DNA from: Cytobacillus pseudoceanisediminis
GTDB taxonomy: Bacteria > Bacillota > Bacilli > Bacillales > Cytobacillaceae
Reading direction: 5' to 3'
DNA length: 64,000 nucleotides
NCBI RefSeq assembly: GCF_023516215.1
Contig: NZ_CP097349.1
Coordinates: forward strand, 1,054,001-1,118,000
A program made the translations under genes and the position numbers. Positions 10,205 through 19,011 of the stretch are shown one piece after another. How positions within the stretch are numbered: the first letter of the stretch is position 1; the number at the start of each line of letters is the position of its first letter. The notes below the pieces were generated by a model. It had not been told where the DNA came from, made no database searches, and saw only the letters and a list, made by a program, of their open reading frames with translations.

Positions 10205-11455
10205 ATGATGTCAAATAATCATCCAATCGTTGAGCAAGCGAATAATTTGGCAGGCCGTCTGGTGGAATGGCGCCGTCATTTTCATCAGCATCCCGAACTT
10301 AGCTTTCAGGAGTTCGGGACCTCCCGTTTTGTTGCGGATGTGTTAAAGGACATAGATGGAATAGAAGTAGAAACAGGAGTTGGGCTTGAAACAGGAGTAG
10401 TAGGCACTTTGACCTCGGGAGATGGACCAGTCATTGCACTGAGGGCTGATATGGATGCCTTGCCGATTACGGAGGAAAATAGAACAGGCTATTCGTCCAA
10501 GACTGAAGGTGTGATGCATGCTTGCGGCCATGATGCACACACCTCTATTCTCCTCGGGGCTGCCTTCCTCCTCTCGGACCATTTTAAAAAGGGCGAATTG
10601 AAAGGGACGGTTAAATTTATTTTCCAGCCAGCAGAGGAGAGTACTGACGCTAACGGACTTTCCGGTTCATCGTATATGGTCCGTGCAGGGGCTTATGACC
10701 AGGCTGAAGCTGCCCTTGCCCTCCATGTCTGTCCATGGCTTCCAGTAGGGAAAGTGCAAATCAGTGATGGCTATAGTATGGCGAATGTGGATGTTTTTGA
10801 AGTGAAAATCCATGGATCAGGCGGCCATGGAGCTTATCCGGAGCTTGGCACTGATCCTATTTGGATGCTTGGCCCGGTCATGCAGGCACTGTATGGAATT
10901 ACAGCCAGGAGAGTTTCAGCGCTGGATGCTGCCGTTATCAGTATTGGGCAAATCCATGCAGGTACAGCAAGCAACATCATTCCGACTGAGGCAGTTATTC
11001 AGGGCACAATTCGGAGCTATACACCGGAAGTCCGTGATTTATTGGCATCAGAAATAAAGAAAGCGCTTTCTATCGTGGAGCATTTGGGCGGAACCTTTTC
11101 ATTGAATATACAAAGAGGGGAGCCAGCTTTAAAAAATCATCCTGCTGTCAATGAATGGATAACGGACGCCATTACAAAGACATATCCAGGCATGGGGATT
11201 ACCAGGCGCCCATTTGGCCTTGGCGGGGAAGACTTCGGCTATGTGACTGAAAAAATACCAGGATCCATGTTTTTCCTAGGATGTGCACCAATAGAGGGGG
11301 TCCAGCGTGATCTTCATACACCGATTTTTGATTTGGATGAAGCCTGTTTGCCGATCGGAACAGCCATTTTGGCACAAACGGCGGGCATGTTTTTAAAAAA
11401 GAATCCGAAATTACAAATTGACCAAAACTTGGAGGTGGAAATGCTTGGCACATAA
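10205..11455 (+). CDS. doeB: N-acetyl-L-2,4-diaminobutyrate deacetylase DoeB (M20 amidohydrolase)
   Basis: 416 aa, M20D amidohydrolase: WRRHFHQHPELSFQEFGTS at the start, LRADMDALPI, metal site HACGHDAHTSILLGAA, catalytic PAEES, a dimerisation lid beginning GSGGHGAYPELGTDP, and the late metal ligand region GLGGEDFGY. In ectoine degradation DoeB removes the acetyl group from the DoeA product, giving 2,4-diaminobutyrate and acetate. It starts at ATGATG 10205 after GAGGTGAG and overlaps the next gene by 11 bases, indicating translational coupling. Generic M20 members can be hippurate or aminoacyl hydrolases; the neighbours favour DoeB. Confidence 0.87.
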   Translation: MMSNNHPIVEQANNLAGRLVEWRRHFHQHPELSFQEFGTSRFVADVLKDIDGIEVETGVGLETGVVGTLTSGDGPVIALRADMDALPITEENRTGYSSKTEGVMHACGHDAHTSILLGAAFLLSDHFKKGELKGTVKFIFQPAEESTDANGLSGSSYMVRAGAYDQAEAALALHVCPWLPVGKVQISDGYSMANVDVFEVKIHGSGGHGAYPELGTDPIWMLGPVMQALYGITARRVSALDAAVISIGQIHAGTASNIIPTEAVIQGTIRSYTPEVRDLLASEIKKALSIVEHLGGTFSLNIQRGEPALKNHPAVNEWITDAITKTYPGMGITRRPFGLGGEDFGYVTEKIPGSMFFLGCAPIEGVQRDLHTPIFDLDEACLPIGTAILAQTAGMFLKKNPKLQIDQNLEVEMLGT

Positions 11456-12500
11456 ATTGGCGTTTATAGGATTTGGGGTTGTTGGCCAGGGATTGGCGGA
11501 AATTCTGCGTGATAAGAAAGAAGCACTTAAACAGAACGAAGGATTTGAAGCTGAAATTGTCGCCATTTCCGATTTAATGAAAGGGTCGATCTACCATCCA
11601 GGCGGCCTGGATATCAGTACAGTATTGCAAGTATTGCAAGAAACAGGGAGTTTGGAGAATTATCCGGAAAGACCGGGATTAATCAGGGGATGGGACAGCA
11701 TCAGAACAATCAAGGACACCAATGCAGATACGATTATTGAGGTTTCCTATACAGATGTCAAAACCGGCCAGCCCGCCATAGACCACTGTAAGGCTGCTTT
11801 TGAAAAAGGAAAGAATGTAGTGATGACCAATAAAGGCCCTGTTGCCCTCGCTTACCAGGAGCTATCTGAAATGGCGCAAAGGCATGGAGCCTATTGGGGA
11901 TTCGAGGGGACGGTCATGAGCGGTACACCAGCGTTGCGGATGCCGGCTGCTGCCTTGGCCGGGAATGATATTACGGAAATCCGCGGCATATTGAATGGGA
12001 CAACCAATTATATTCTGACCCAAATGGAACAGGATGGAGTTTCTTATGAAGCAGCCCTTAAAGAGGCACAAGAGCTCGGCTATGCAGAGGCGGACCCTGC
12101 TAGTGATGTAGAGGGATACGATGCAAGATATAAAATTGTTATCCTCTCTAACCATGTTATGAATGCTCCTTTATCAGTAGGGGAAGTGGAATGCAAGGGC
12201 ATTACAGGCATCACTTTACAGGATATTGAGAAGGCAAAGGCGGAAGGAAAGTCCTGGAAGCTAATTGCGAAAGCCAAAAAGGAAAACGGCAAGGTTATTG
12301 CCTCGATAGCACCTGAAAAATTGGATGCTGAAGATCCTTTGGCTTCCATCAGAGGCTCTGTAAACGCCATTACGTATCAATGCGATCTTTTGGGCACAGT
12401 CACATTAAGCGGTGCAGGAGCAGGGAAAATAGAGACAGGATTCTCCCTTTTGATTGACTTAATTTCCATTAATCGTGAAAGGCAGCTTATTTCAATCTAA
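11445..12500 (+). CDS. homoserine dehydrogenase-like oxidoreductase
   Basis: The N-terminal NAD(P) site is FIGFGVVGQGLAEIL. The homoserine dehydrogenase signature is present: TNKGPVALAY, GTVMSGTPALR, ILNGTTNYIL, and AEADPASDVEGYDARYK with the catalytic Asp/Lys pattern. It lacks the C-terminal ACT domain of biosynthetic homoserine dehydrogenase (351 aa). The start is TTG 11445, served by GGAGGTGG at 11431; the gene begins inside the end of doeB. The family interconverts aspartate semialdehyde and homoserine. Aspartate semialdehyde is the expected product of diaminobutyrate deamination, so this enzyme could divert it to homoserine. A different semialdehyde or hydroxy acid substrate is also possible. 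Confidence 0.82.
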   Translation: MAHKLAFIGFGVVGQGLAEILRDKKEALKQNEGFEAEIVAISDLMKGSIYHPGGLDISTVLQVLQETGSLENYPERPGLIRGWDSIRTIKDTNADTIIEVSYTDVKTGQPAIDHCKAAFEKGKNVVMTNKGPVALAYQELSEMAQRHGAYWGFEGTVMSGTPALRMPAAALAGNDITEIRGILNGTTNYILTQMEQDGVSYEAALKEAQELGYAEADPASDVEGYDARYKIVILSNHVMNAPLSVGEVECKGITGITLQDIEKAKAEGKSWKLIAKAKKENGKVIASIAPEKLDAEDPLASIRGSVNAITYQCDLLGTVTLSGAGAGKIETGFSLLIDLISINRERQLISI

Positions 12501-12521
12501 ATCGGAAAGGCGGTAATAAGC

Positions 12522-13964
12522 ATGACCACTCAACTAACCGGACAAAGAATGTTTATCGCAGGCGAATGGACGACAGGCGAAAGATTAATTGAAGTTCGTG
12601 ATCCGCAGGATAACAGCATCATTGATACTGTACCAGCAGCTTCGAAGGAAGATATGCTTAATTGTATTGAAGAAGCGAAAGAGGGGGCTAAGATTGCTGC
12701 TTCCCTTCCTGTCCATCAGCGAATGGCGATTATTAATCGGGCTGCAGACTACATTGAAGCAAATAAAGAAAAATATGCCAAAACGATTGCAAAGGAAGGA
12801 AGCAAAACCATTCGGGAAGCTTCAAAGGAAGTGGAAAGAGCCATTCAGACTTTCCGGATCAGTGCAGAAGAAGCAAGAAGGATTCATGGAGAAACCATCC
12901 CGTTTGACCAAATGCCCGGGAGTGAAAACCGTCTGGGATACTACCGCCGCTTCCCGATTGGAATTATAGGCGCCATTACACCCTTTAACGATCCATTAAA
13001 TCTTGTAGCGCATAAGGTGGGTCCCGCCATTGCTTCCGGGAATGCCATTATCGTAAAACCTGCAACAGTGACTCCTCTCAGCGCCCTTTTAATCGCCGAA
13101 GCATTTGAACAAGCCGGATTGCCGCCTAAAGTGTTATCGGTCATCACTGGTTATGGAAGCGAAATTGGGGATGTTCTTGTTACCCATCCTGCTGTAAGGA
13201 TGATTACCTTTACTGGCGGTCTGGACGCCGGGGAACAAATTACACGGAAAGCGGGATTGAAAAAGATAAGTATGGAGCTGGGGTCCAATTCTCCTGTCAT
13301 TGTGCTGGAAGATGCTGATTTGGAAGAGGCTGTTGAATCAACGGTTTCCGGGGCATTTTGGGCAGCAGGGCAAAATTGCCTCGGTGTCCAAAGAGTGTAT
13401 ATCCAGGATTCCGTTTATGAGGCATTTCAACAGGCATTCGTAGCCAGGACAAATCAATACTGCGTAGGGGATAAGCAATCAGAATTGACGGATATGGGGC
13501 CGCTTATTACGGAAAAAGAGGCTGTCCGGGTAGAAAAAATGGTTAATGAAGCGAAACAAAAAGGAGCAGCCGTATTAACAGGCGGGAAAAGGAATGGGTC
13601 TTTTTATTCGCCTACTGTTCTCGAAAATGTCCCGGAAGATTGCACCATTGCGAAAGAAGAAATTTTTGGTCCAGTTGTACTTTTGTACCAAGTATCTTGT
13701 CTTGATGAAGCAATCAGTAAATCGAATGACATAAATTATGGCTTGCAGGCCGGAATATTTACCAAGGATATTGAAAAAGCACATAAAGCCATTGCCAAAA
13801 TGGATGTAGGCGGAATAATGATCAATGACAGCAGTGATTACCGGATTGATGCGATGCCATTTGGCGGTGTGAAAAATTCAGGGTTAGGCAGGGAAGGAAT
13901 CAAATTCTCCATTCAGGAGATGACAGAACCGAAAGTAGTCTGCTTTAAATTATCGAACTATTAG
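12522..13964 (+). CDS. aldehyde dehydrogenase, DoeC-like role
   Basis: 480 aa NAD(P)-dependent aldehyde dehydrogenase: cofactor region GAITPFNDPLNLVAHKVGPA, FTGG near residue 230, general base Glu in SMELGSNSPVIVLEDAD, catalytic Cys in AAGQNCLGVQR, and C-terminal PFGGVKNSGLGREG. The family includes succinate-semialdehyde dehydrogenases and DoeC, which oxidises aspartate semialdehyde to aspartate at the end of ectoine breakdown. Its last place in the operon fits that job. Substrate cannot be fixed from motifs. ATG 12522 follows AAAGGCGG by a normal distance. Confidence 0.87.
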   Translation: MTTQLTGQRMFIAGEWTTGERLIEVRDPQDNSIIDTVPAASKEDMLNCIEEAKEGAKIAASLPVHQRMAIINRAADYIEANKEKYAKTIAKEGSKTIREASKEVERAIQTFRISAEEARRIHGETIPFDQMPGSENRLGYYRRFPIGIIGAITPFNDPLNLVAHKVGPAIASGNAIIVKPATVTPLSALLIAEAFEQAGLPPKVLSVITGYGSEIGDVLVTHPAVRMITFTGGLDAGEQITRKAGLKKISMELGSNSPVIVLEDADLEEAVESTVSGAFWAAGQNCLGVQRVYIQDSVYEAFQQAFVARTNQYCVGDKQSELTDMGPLITEKEAVRVEKMVNEAKQKGAAVLTGGKRNGSFYSPTVLENVPEDCTIAKEEIFGPVVLLYQVSCLDEAISKSNDINYGLQAGIFTKDIEKAHKAIAKMDVGGIMINDSSDYRIDAMPFGGVKNSGLGREGIKFSIQEMTEPKVVCFKLSNY

Positions 13965-14020
13965 AAGTTTTTTAATTTAATAATACCAGACAGCGATCAA
14001 GCTGCCTGAATATCGTGTGA

Positions 14021-14063
14021 GGAAGAACGATCCGGCTGCTCCGGAGGGTCTTCCTTTCCTTTT
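14021..14063 (+). terminator. Rho-independent terminator ending the doeA operon
   Basis: GGAAGA-CGATCCGG pairs with CCGGAGGGTCTTCC around a 5-base loop, followed by a T-rich tract. It separates the catabolic operon from the transporter gene. Confidence 0.8.
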
Positions 14064-14248
14064 AGATAGCTGAAGTTATAATTTATGTCATTCAACAACA
14101 TTCATAAACCTTTGAAATGCAGACAGGCTTTATATTAAAAGCCCTATCAAACTTGCATTGCAGTTTTCCAGCAGGCACACAGGTGCTGAATCACTGCTTT
14201 GATTGAGCCAAATAAAAGAAAAGAAAGATTAATAAGGAGGATTTTATT

Positions 14249-15793
14249 TTGAAGAAAAACCGGGACCGCGCTTCATATAACAATCCAGTCTTTAAAATCT
14301 CAGCCATAATCGTTGGACTTTTTACCATTTGGGGAGCCTTTTCACCTGATAGTCTTGCAAAAAATGCCTCTATCGTTTTTAACTTTACAAGTAAATCATT
14401 TGGATGGCTTTATTTACTCAGTGTAGCTCTTTTTGTTTTCTTCTGTTTATACCTTGCTTTTAGTAAATATGGAAACATAAAACTCGGGCGGGATGGAGAA
14501 AAAGCCGAATATTCCTTATTTGCCTGGATCAGTATGCTGTTCAGCGCGGGTTTCGGTGTAGGAATTGTCTTTTGGGGTGTAGCAGAACCGCTGTCTCACT
14601 TTTCTTCTCCACCGCTTCCTGGAGTAGAGCCGCAATCAGCAGAAGCCGCACGGGTAGCCATGCGATATTCCTTTTTTAACTGGGGCATTCATCAATGGTC
14701 AGTCTTTGCCATTGTCGGACTGGCTCTTGCTTACTATCAATACCGTCATAAAAGGAGGGTTCTTGTAGGCGAAGTATTAAGCGCAAATCACCCAGAAAAA
14801 AGAAAAAGGCTGAAGTCAGCGGTCAATATACTTGCTGTCATTGCTACGGTAACGGGAATTGCCACCTCGATGGGAATGGGTGTCCTGCAAATTAATGGCG
14901 GCTTGAACTATGTCTTCTCAGTTCCAAACAACCCTTGGGTGCAAATCGGCATTGTAGGCATCATGCTCGCCCTTTATCTTGTTTCAGCTACTACCGGTAT
15001 TGATAAAGGGATTAAGATTTTGAGTAATACAAACATGATTTTGGTCCTTGCTTTAATGGTGTTCTTCCTGTTCAGAGGTCCCACGGTATTCATATTTGAA
15101 AGCTTCGTCCTTGCCATCGGCGATTATATCCAGCATTTTATGGAAATGAGCTTCTATTTGACCCCATACACAGGTGAAACGTGGGTTCAGGATTGGACAG
15201 TTTTTTATTGGGCTTGGGTGATTGCCTGGTCTCCATTCGTCGGTTCCTTTGTTGCCCGGATTTCAAAGGGGAGAACGATCAGGGAATTTGTAATAGGTGT
15301 AATGGTTGTCCCTCCAGCTATTGGGTTTGTATGGATGGCCATTTTCGGAGGAACGGGATTATACATGGATTTATTCCAGGGTACCGCCATATCCGAAGCG
15401 GTTTCGCAAGATGTGACAACTGCCATTTTCGTTCTGTTAAAGGAGTTTCCATTATACACATTGTTATCAGTGCTTATGCTGGTCCTAATCGTCATATTCC
15501 TTGTAACTTCGGCTGATTCAGCTGTTTTCGTCCTGGGCATGATGACGTCAGATGGGGATTTGAATCCATCCAACATGGTAAAAGTTATCTGGGGTGTATT
15601 AATGGCTGGGATCACTGCCGTGTTAATTGCCAGCAGCGGATTAAAAGGGCTGCAAACTGCTTCCTTGGTCTCCGCTCTTCCTTTTACCATCATATTGGGC
15701 ATTATTAGCATTTCGCTCTATAAATCATTGTCCAGGGAGAGAAAAGAAGCAAAAGGACAAGCCAAGCCGGTTCCCCTGCAGAAAGCCCAGTAA
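14249..15793 (+). CDS. BCCT-family transporter, probable ectoine/compatible-solute uptake
   Basis: 514 aa with about 12 membrane segments. BCCT hallmarks are present: FSAGFGVGIVFWGVAEPL, the glycine stretch TSMGMGVLQINGGLNY, and the Trp-rich segment WTVFYWAWVIAWSPFVGSFV with ARISKGRTIREF. Family members import betaine, choline, carnitine or ectoines with Na+ or H+. Position directly after the catabolic operon suggests it brings in ectoine or hydroxyectoine as a nutrient, replacing the TRAP system (UehABC) common in proteobacteria. Substrate is inference. The start is TTG 14249 with AAGGAGG at 14234. The C-terminus is short and charged, without a long osmosensing tail. Confidence 0.88.
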   Translation: MKKNRDRASYNNPVFKISAIIVGLFTIWGAFSPDSLAKNASIVFNFTSKSFGWLYLLSVALFVFFCLYLAFSKYGNIKLGRDGEKAEYSLFAWISMLFSAGFGVGIVFWGVAEPLSHFSSPPLPGVEPQSAEAARVAMRYSFFNWGIHQWSVFAIVGLALAYYQYRHKRRVLVGEVLSANHPEKRKRLKSAVNILAVIATVTGIATSMGMGVLQINGGLNYVFSVPNNPWVQIGIVGIMLALYLVSATTGIDKGIKILSNTNMILVLALMVFFLFRGPTVFIFESFVLAIGDYIQHFMEMSFYLTPYTGETWVQDWTVFYWAWVIAWSPFVGSFVARISKGRTIREFVIGVMVVPPAIGFVWMAIFGGTGLYMDLFQGTAISEAVSQDVTTAIFVLLKEFPLYTLLSVLMLVLIVIFLVTSADSAVFVLGMMTSDGDLNPSNMVKVIWGVLMAGITAVLIASSGLKGLQTASLVSALPFTIILGIISISLYKSLSRERKEAKGQAKPVPLQKAQ

Positions 15794-15979
15794 TGACTCC
15801 TGGATAAATTCAATTTCTAAACGAAGAATTTTCCATTAATGCTATTGAAACTATAAGAAACTTTTTATTTTTACTTGATGCTAAGATACCTAATGAGCAT
15901 GTCATCTAATAACAGAATAAAACCCCAAAGAAGCAGGGTTCACATTATTTGGGACATAAACAAGCAGGAAATGGCATAT

Positions 15980-16096
15980 AATGGATTGTAACTAAGGGAA
16001 CTTAGAACCCCCTTAGTCCTGGTGATGTCAACCAGGAGCGCGACAATAGGTAAATCTTGGTGTGCGGGTGGATCTTTAGATTATCCACCCTTTTTT
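15980..16096 (+). ncRNA. structured intergenic region with terminator, possible small RNA or leader
   Basis: Successive inverted repeats precede a strong terminator: CTAAGGGAAC..CCCTTAG around 15991-16015, CCTGGT-gatgtca-ACCAGG at about 16018-16036, then GGGTGGAT (16066-16073) pairing with ATCCACCC (16083-16090) and six T. The bases between the second hairpin and the terminator are purine-rich and unpaired. I tried to match known riboswitch and T-box signatures and found none. The rest of 15794-15979 is AT-rich with no gene. It may be only a terminator with chance hairpins. Confidence 0.35.
16066..16096 (+). terminator. Rho-independent terminator
   Basis: An 8-base perfect stem (GGGTGGAT/ATCCACCC) with a 9-base loop is followed by T6. 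It lies directly against the truncated 5' end of the TrmB-like gene. Confidence 0.8.
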
Positions 16097-16140
16097 ATGT
16101 ATTAATTCTCAAATTTAGTAACAAGTATAATGCCCTGACC

Positions 16141-16875
16141 ATGAATGGAATAACTTTTAAACTTTGTATATATAACTCTAATAATTCAAGAATATATGAA
16201 GTTCTAGATAGTCTCGCTATACGAGGAGACATTCTGGTTAGTCATGGAAACACACCTCAGTATACTCCTGTACCTGCAAAGGAGCTAATTAAAAACCGAC
16301 GAAGGGAAGCAGAAGAAAATTTTGAACTGGCAGAAAAATCACTAGCAGAGTTCGAACGTTCTGCAAATGACCGTGAAAATATCTGGAACATCACTGGACG
16401 CAATGAAATACTCGATAAGGTAAAAGAATGTATTTTATTTGCAAAAAAAAGAATTCTTTTAGAGGTTTGGAAAGAGGAATTCAAAGAATTGGAGTCTGAT
16501 CTAAGACAGGCAGCAAGCAGAGGGGTCAACGTAACAATTATTGCTTATGGGGAAATCGCCTCTGATTTTGCTAATGTTTACCTCCATTATATGGGCCATG
16601 AAATTGCAGAAGAGTATGGTGGACGATGGATTGTTATTAGTGCAGATGATTCAGAAGTAGTAGCAGGTATTGTCTCGTTGGGGAAAGATAGCCGTGCAGC
16701 ATGGACAAGGCATGTAGGTTTAGTAATGCCAATTACAGAAGTCATGATTCATGATTTGTACCTAATGGAAATTATGGAGAAACATAGAGACCACTTGGAG
16801 GAAAGCTTTGGAGAAAACCTCGTGAATTTACGCCGGAAATTCTCTATTTACCCAGATTTAAAAAACACTATATAA
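16141..16875 (+). pseudogene. TrmB-family transcriptional regulator, 5'-truncated
   Basis: From RIYEVLDSLAIRGDILVSHG onward the product follows a TrmB regulator: end of the winged helix-turn-helix, PVPAKELIKNRRREAEE, then a long linker and the effector-binding domain (RILLEVWKEEF, GVNVTIIAYGE, RHVGLVMPITEVMIHDLYL). The helix-turn-helix before it is missing or scrambled; only a degenerate KYNALTMNG.. segment is present. A terminator T-run lies just upstream, so neither promoter nor proper N-terminus remains. No good ribosome site precedes ATG 16141. I read it as a broken gene left by a deletion; a functional DNA-binding-deficient protein cannot be excluded. Confidence 0.6.
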
Positions 16876-16917
16876 AATAAATTTGTATTATTGTCTGTTT
16901 ATACAACATAAGAAAAA

Positions 16918-17034
16918 ACAGCTTTCTTCATAGCAAATAGGCTGTTCTTATTTAACTAAAGGGTGCAATAGCTGAAGATCAGCATGATTGGCATCTTTTT
17001 TCTTATTCGACTAACGGGTGCTTTTCCTGAATAA
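16918..17034 (+). repeat. intergenic element copy 1 (two tandem partial units)
   Basis: Two overlapping units of the dispersed element described in the findings. The first has GGCTGTTCTTATTTAACTA then AAGGGTGCAATAGCTGAAGA. The second has ATCTTTTTTCTTATTCGAC, TAACGGGTGC and CTGAATAAGG. It follows the truncated TrmB gene. The remaining sequence to 17195 holds no gene. Confidence 0.6.
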
Positions 17035-17263
17035 GGATAAGTGCCCGTTTGTCATATATGAGCAGACTTTACAGTAAATTACATTGTAATTGTGCTAATC
17101 GTTCAATAAACCGAAGGCTTAATTTCAATCAAAAGTTGCAGTGAACTTCATTCTATTTGTCGATCCCTGAATTAATTTTATTCACTACAATAGAGGAGGA
17201 AGCAAGAAGTCTAAAACAAGCATGTAAAATTACTATGTATGCTAAGAAAAGGAAGTGTATCCT

Positions 17264-17602
17264 GTGAAACTAAACCATATCAATCTTACGGTCACCGACG
17301 TTAACGCTGCTCGAGAGTTCTTGGAGAAATATTTCTACTTGCAAACCAAGAGCATAAATAGCAATTCATTTGCTGTAATGACTGACGATAACGGATTGTT
17401 ATTAGCTTTGATGAAAGATACTCGGGCCAACTACCCTAAGTCCTTTCATATAGGCTTCTTTCAAGAGAGTAATGAACGAGTAAACGAGATCAATCAACGA
17501 TTGAAGGATGATGGATTTGATGTGAAGCCGCCTAAGATGGCTCATCGATGGACATTCTATGTTAAAGCCCCAGGAGGTTTTACTGTGGAGGTACTTAGTT
17601 AG
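17264..17602 (+). CDS. VOC (glyoxalase/bleomycin-resistance fold) protein
   Basis: 112 aa with one vicinal-oxygen-chelate module: LNHINLTVTDVNAAREFLEKYF, FAVMTDDNGLLLALMKD, SFHIGFFQE and FYVKAPGGFTVEVLS. The usual metal ligands are at least partly present (His near the start, Glu in the last strand). Members isomerise, open or bind small molecules; the substrate here is unknown. GTG 17264 is chosen because AAGGAAG lies 9 bases upstream and the second copy has ATG at this point. The second copy at 58723 carries a 1-base deletion. Confidence 0.75.
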   Translation: MKLNHINLTVTDVNAAREFLEKYFYLQTKSINSNSFAVMTDDNGLLLALMKDTRANYPKSFHIGFFQESNERVNEINQRLKDDGFDVKPPKMAHRWTFYVKAPGGFTVEVLS

Positions 17603-17636
17603 TAAGAGATGGGGTGCCCAATGCTACAAAGAATAA

Positions 17637-17691
17637 GAATGCTTATATTCATGTTCGGCTGCTAATAAGGCAGCTTTTTCTTTTTAAACTA
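17637..17691 (+). repeat. intergenic element copy 2
   Basis: ATGCTTATATTCATGT box, hairpin GCTGC-taataag-GCAGC, T-rich tract, and AAACTA. The 3' box is missing. It closes the VOC unit and acts as its terminator. Confidence 0.75.
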
Positions 17692-17707
17692 CCAGTATTG
17701 ACACTAC

Positions 17708-17803
17708 CTATCCATTTTCACTCTCTGTGGTGCAGCGCTGATCTTTGCACTTCTTGGATGGATAAAGGGACAGGCTAGTGGAACAGTCTTTGCAGGAGAA
17801 TAA
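17708..17803 (+). pseudogene. membrane-protein remnant
   Basis: A frame with no start encodes LSIFTLCGAALIFALLGW, a clear transmembrane segment, then IKGQASGTVFAGE and a stop. It looks like the tail of a small membrane protein but I cannot name the family. The rest of 17804-18113 holds no recognisable gene. Confidence 0.25.
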
Positions 17804-18113
17804 AGGGTTTTAATTGAATAAGTATTGAAGCCTGGAGGTGTTGCCGAGCTCTATGAAGCATAAACCAGTTAAGGTATAAAACCAAAAGAGCACCATTGAG
17901 AAACCCAATAATAATAATAAGAATGCTTATTCCCTTTATACAAAAAAATATAGAGGCCTACTGAAAATATAGAAGTGCATGAAAGATTATTAGAATTTCA
18001 TTTGATTTAAAGACTCTAGCTGTAATGTTCAAATAAAAGGGCTAGGTGATTGAACAGCTGCCCATTCCTTTACAATATGATAGAGAATAATAAAACAAGT
18101 TTCTGGAGGTCTT

Positions 18114-18863
18114 ATGGATAGAAATAGATATTCAGCAATAGCCCATCAAAGCCACACTTTTTATAATCCGGTGAATCCATTAAAGATAGATAAAGTTATT
18201 GAATTACTTGATTTAAAAGATAATGACAAAGTAATTGATATCGGTGCTGGGAAAGGTGAGATTCTTTTTCGGATTATTGAAAGATACAGAGCAAAATGTA
18301 TTGCTATCGAGAAATATGTTGGTTTCACAGAACAACTTCAGGTAAATGCTGAAAAAAGAGGGGTTTTAAATAATATTGAAATCATTACAAAAGATGCTAA
18401 AGCAGCAATGAAGACAATTAATGAACCGTTTGAGGCAGCAATTTGTATTGGTTCAACTCATGCATTAGGAGGATTACATGAAACTTTGGATACGCTGAGA
18501 AAGTGTGTAAAAAAGGGTGGATGTGTGCTCATCGGTGAAGGCTATTGGAAGCAGCAGCCATGTAAAGAATATTTAGAGGCGCTTGGGGGATCTGAAGAAT
18601 CCGAATTACTAACCCACTTCGAGAATGTGAAGGCTGGCGAAAACCTTGGCTTAATTCCACTATGGTCTTACACTGCTAACGAAGATGAATGGGATGAATA
18701 TGAGTGGCTTTATTCTATGTCCATTGAGAATTATTGCTGCGAACATCCTGAAGATCCAGATCGCGATGCTATGTTACAAAAAATCCGGACTTGGAGAAGT
18801 ACATATCTGAAATGGGGCAGAGATACCCTTGGATTTGGGATATATCTTTTTAGGAATATGTAA
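18114..18863 (+). CDS. class I SAM-dependent methyltransferase
   Basis: 249 aa. Motif I is VIDIGAGKGEILFRI (~residues 42-56) and the acidic ribose-binding residue follows in CIAIEKY. Motif IV-like AAICIGSTHALGG and KCVKKGGCVLIGEGYWKQ follow. This is a Rossmann methyltransferase acting on an unknown small molecule; the family occurs widely as single-gene accessory units in Bacillus. TCTGGAGGTC lies just before ATG 18114. It stands alone between two intergenic elements. Confidence 0.8.
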   Translation: MDRNRYSAIAHQSHTFYNPVNPLKIDKVIELLDLKDNDKVIDIGAGKGEILFRIIERYRAKCIAIEKYVGFTEQLQVNAEKRGVLNNIEIITKDAKAAMKTINEPFEAAICIGSTHALGGLHETLDTLRKCVKKGGCVLIGEGYWKQQPCKEYLEALGGSEESELLTHFENVKAGENLGLIPLWSYTANEDEWDEYEWLYSMSIENYCCEHPEDPDRDAMLQKIRTWRSTYLKWGRDTLGFGIYLFRNM

Positions 18864-19011
18864 AATCCAATTTAAGGATGCAATTGTTGAAAATCATAGG
18901 TGGAAAATGATCAAACTTTGTTGTAATCTAAACTTAAATCTGCTAAAAAAGTGATTATTCTTTTTCAAAATGGATTCTTCTTATTTATCGTAAAAAATGG
19001 TTGAGGTTGGT

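Larger units (their letters stand above)
17195..17691 (+). repeat. long duplication, copy A (partner at 58625-59160)
   Basis: About 500 bases comprising upstream region, VOC gene and following intergenic element are repeated at 58625-59160 in the same orientation with roughly 85-90 percent identity by eye. Shared landmarks are ATTTTATTCACTACAA, GAAGCAAGAAGTCTAAA, the whole VOC gene and ATGCTTATATTCATGT. Confidence 0.75.

Noticed and set aside
15205..15711. 168-codon reverse frame within the BCCT gene
   Set aside because: It is antisense to conserved membrane segments and rich in Thr, Ile and Asn; no start signals or family match.
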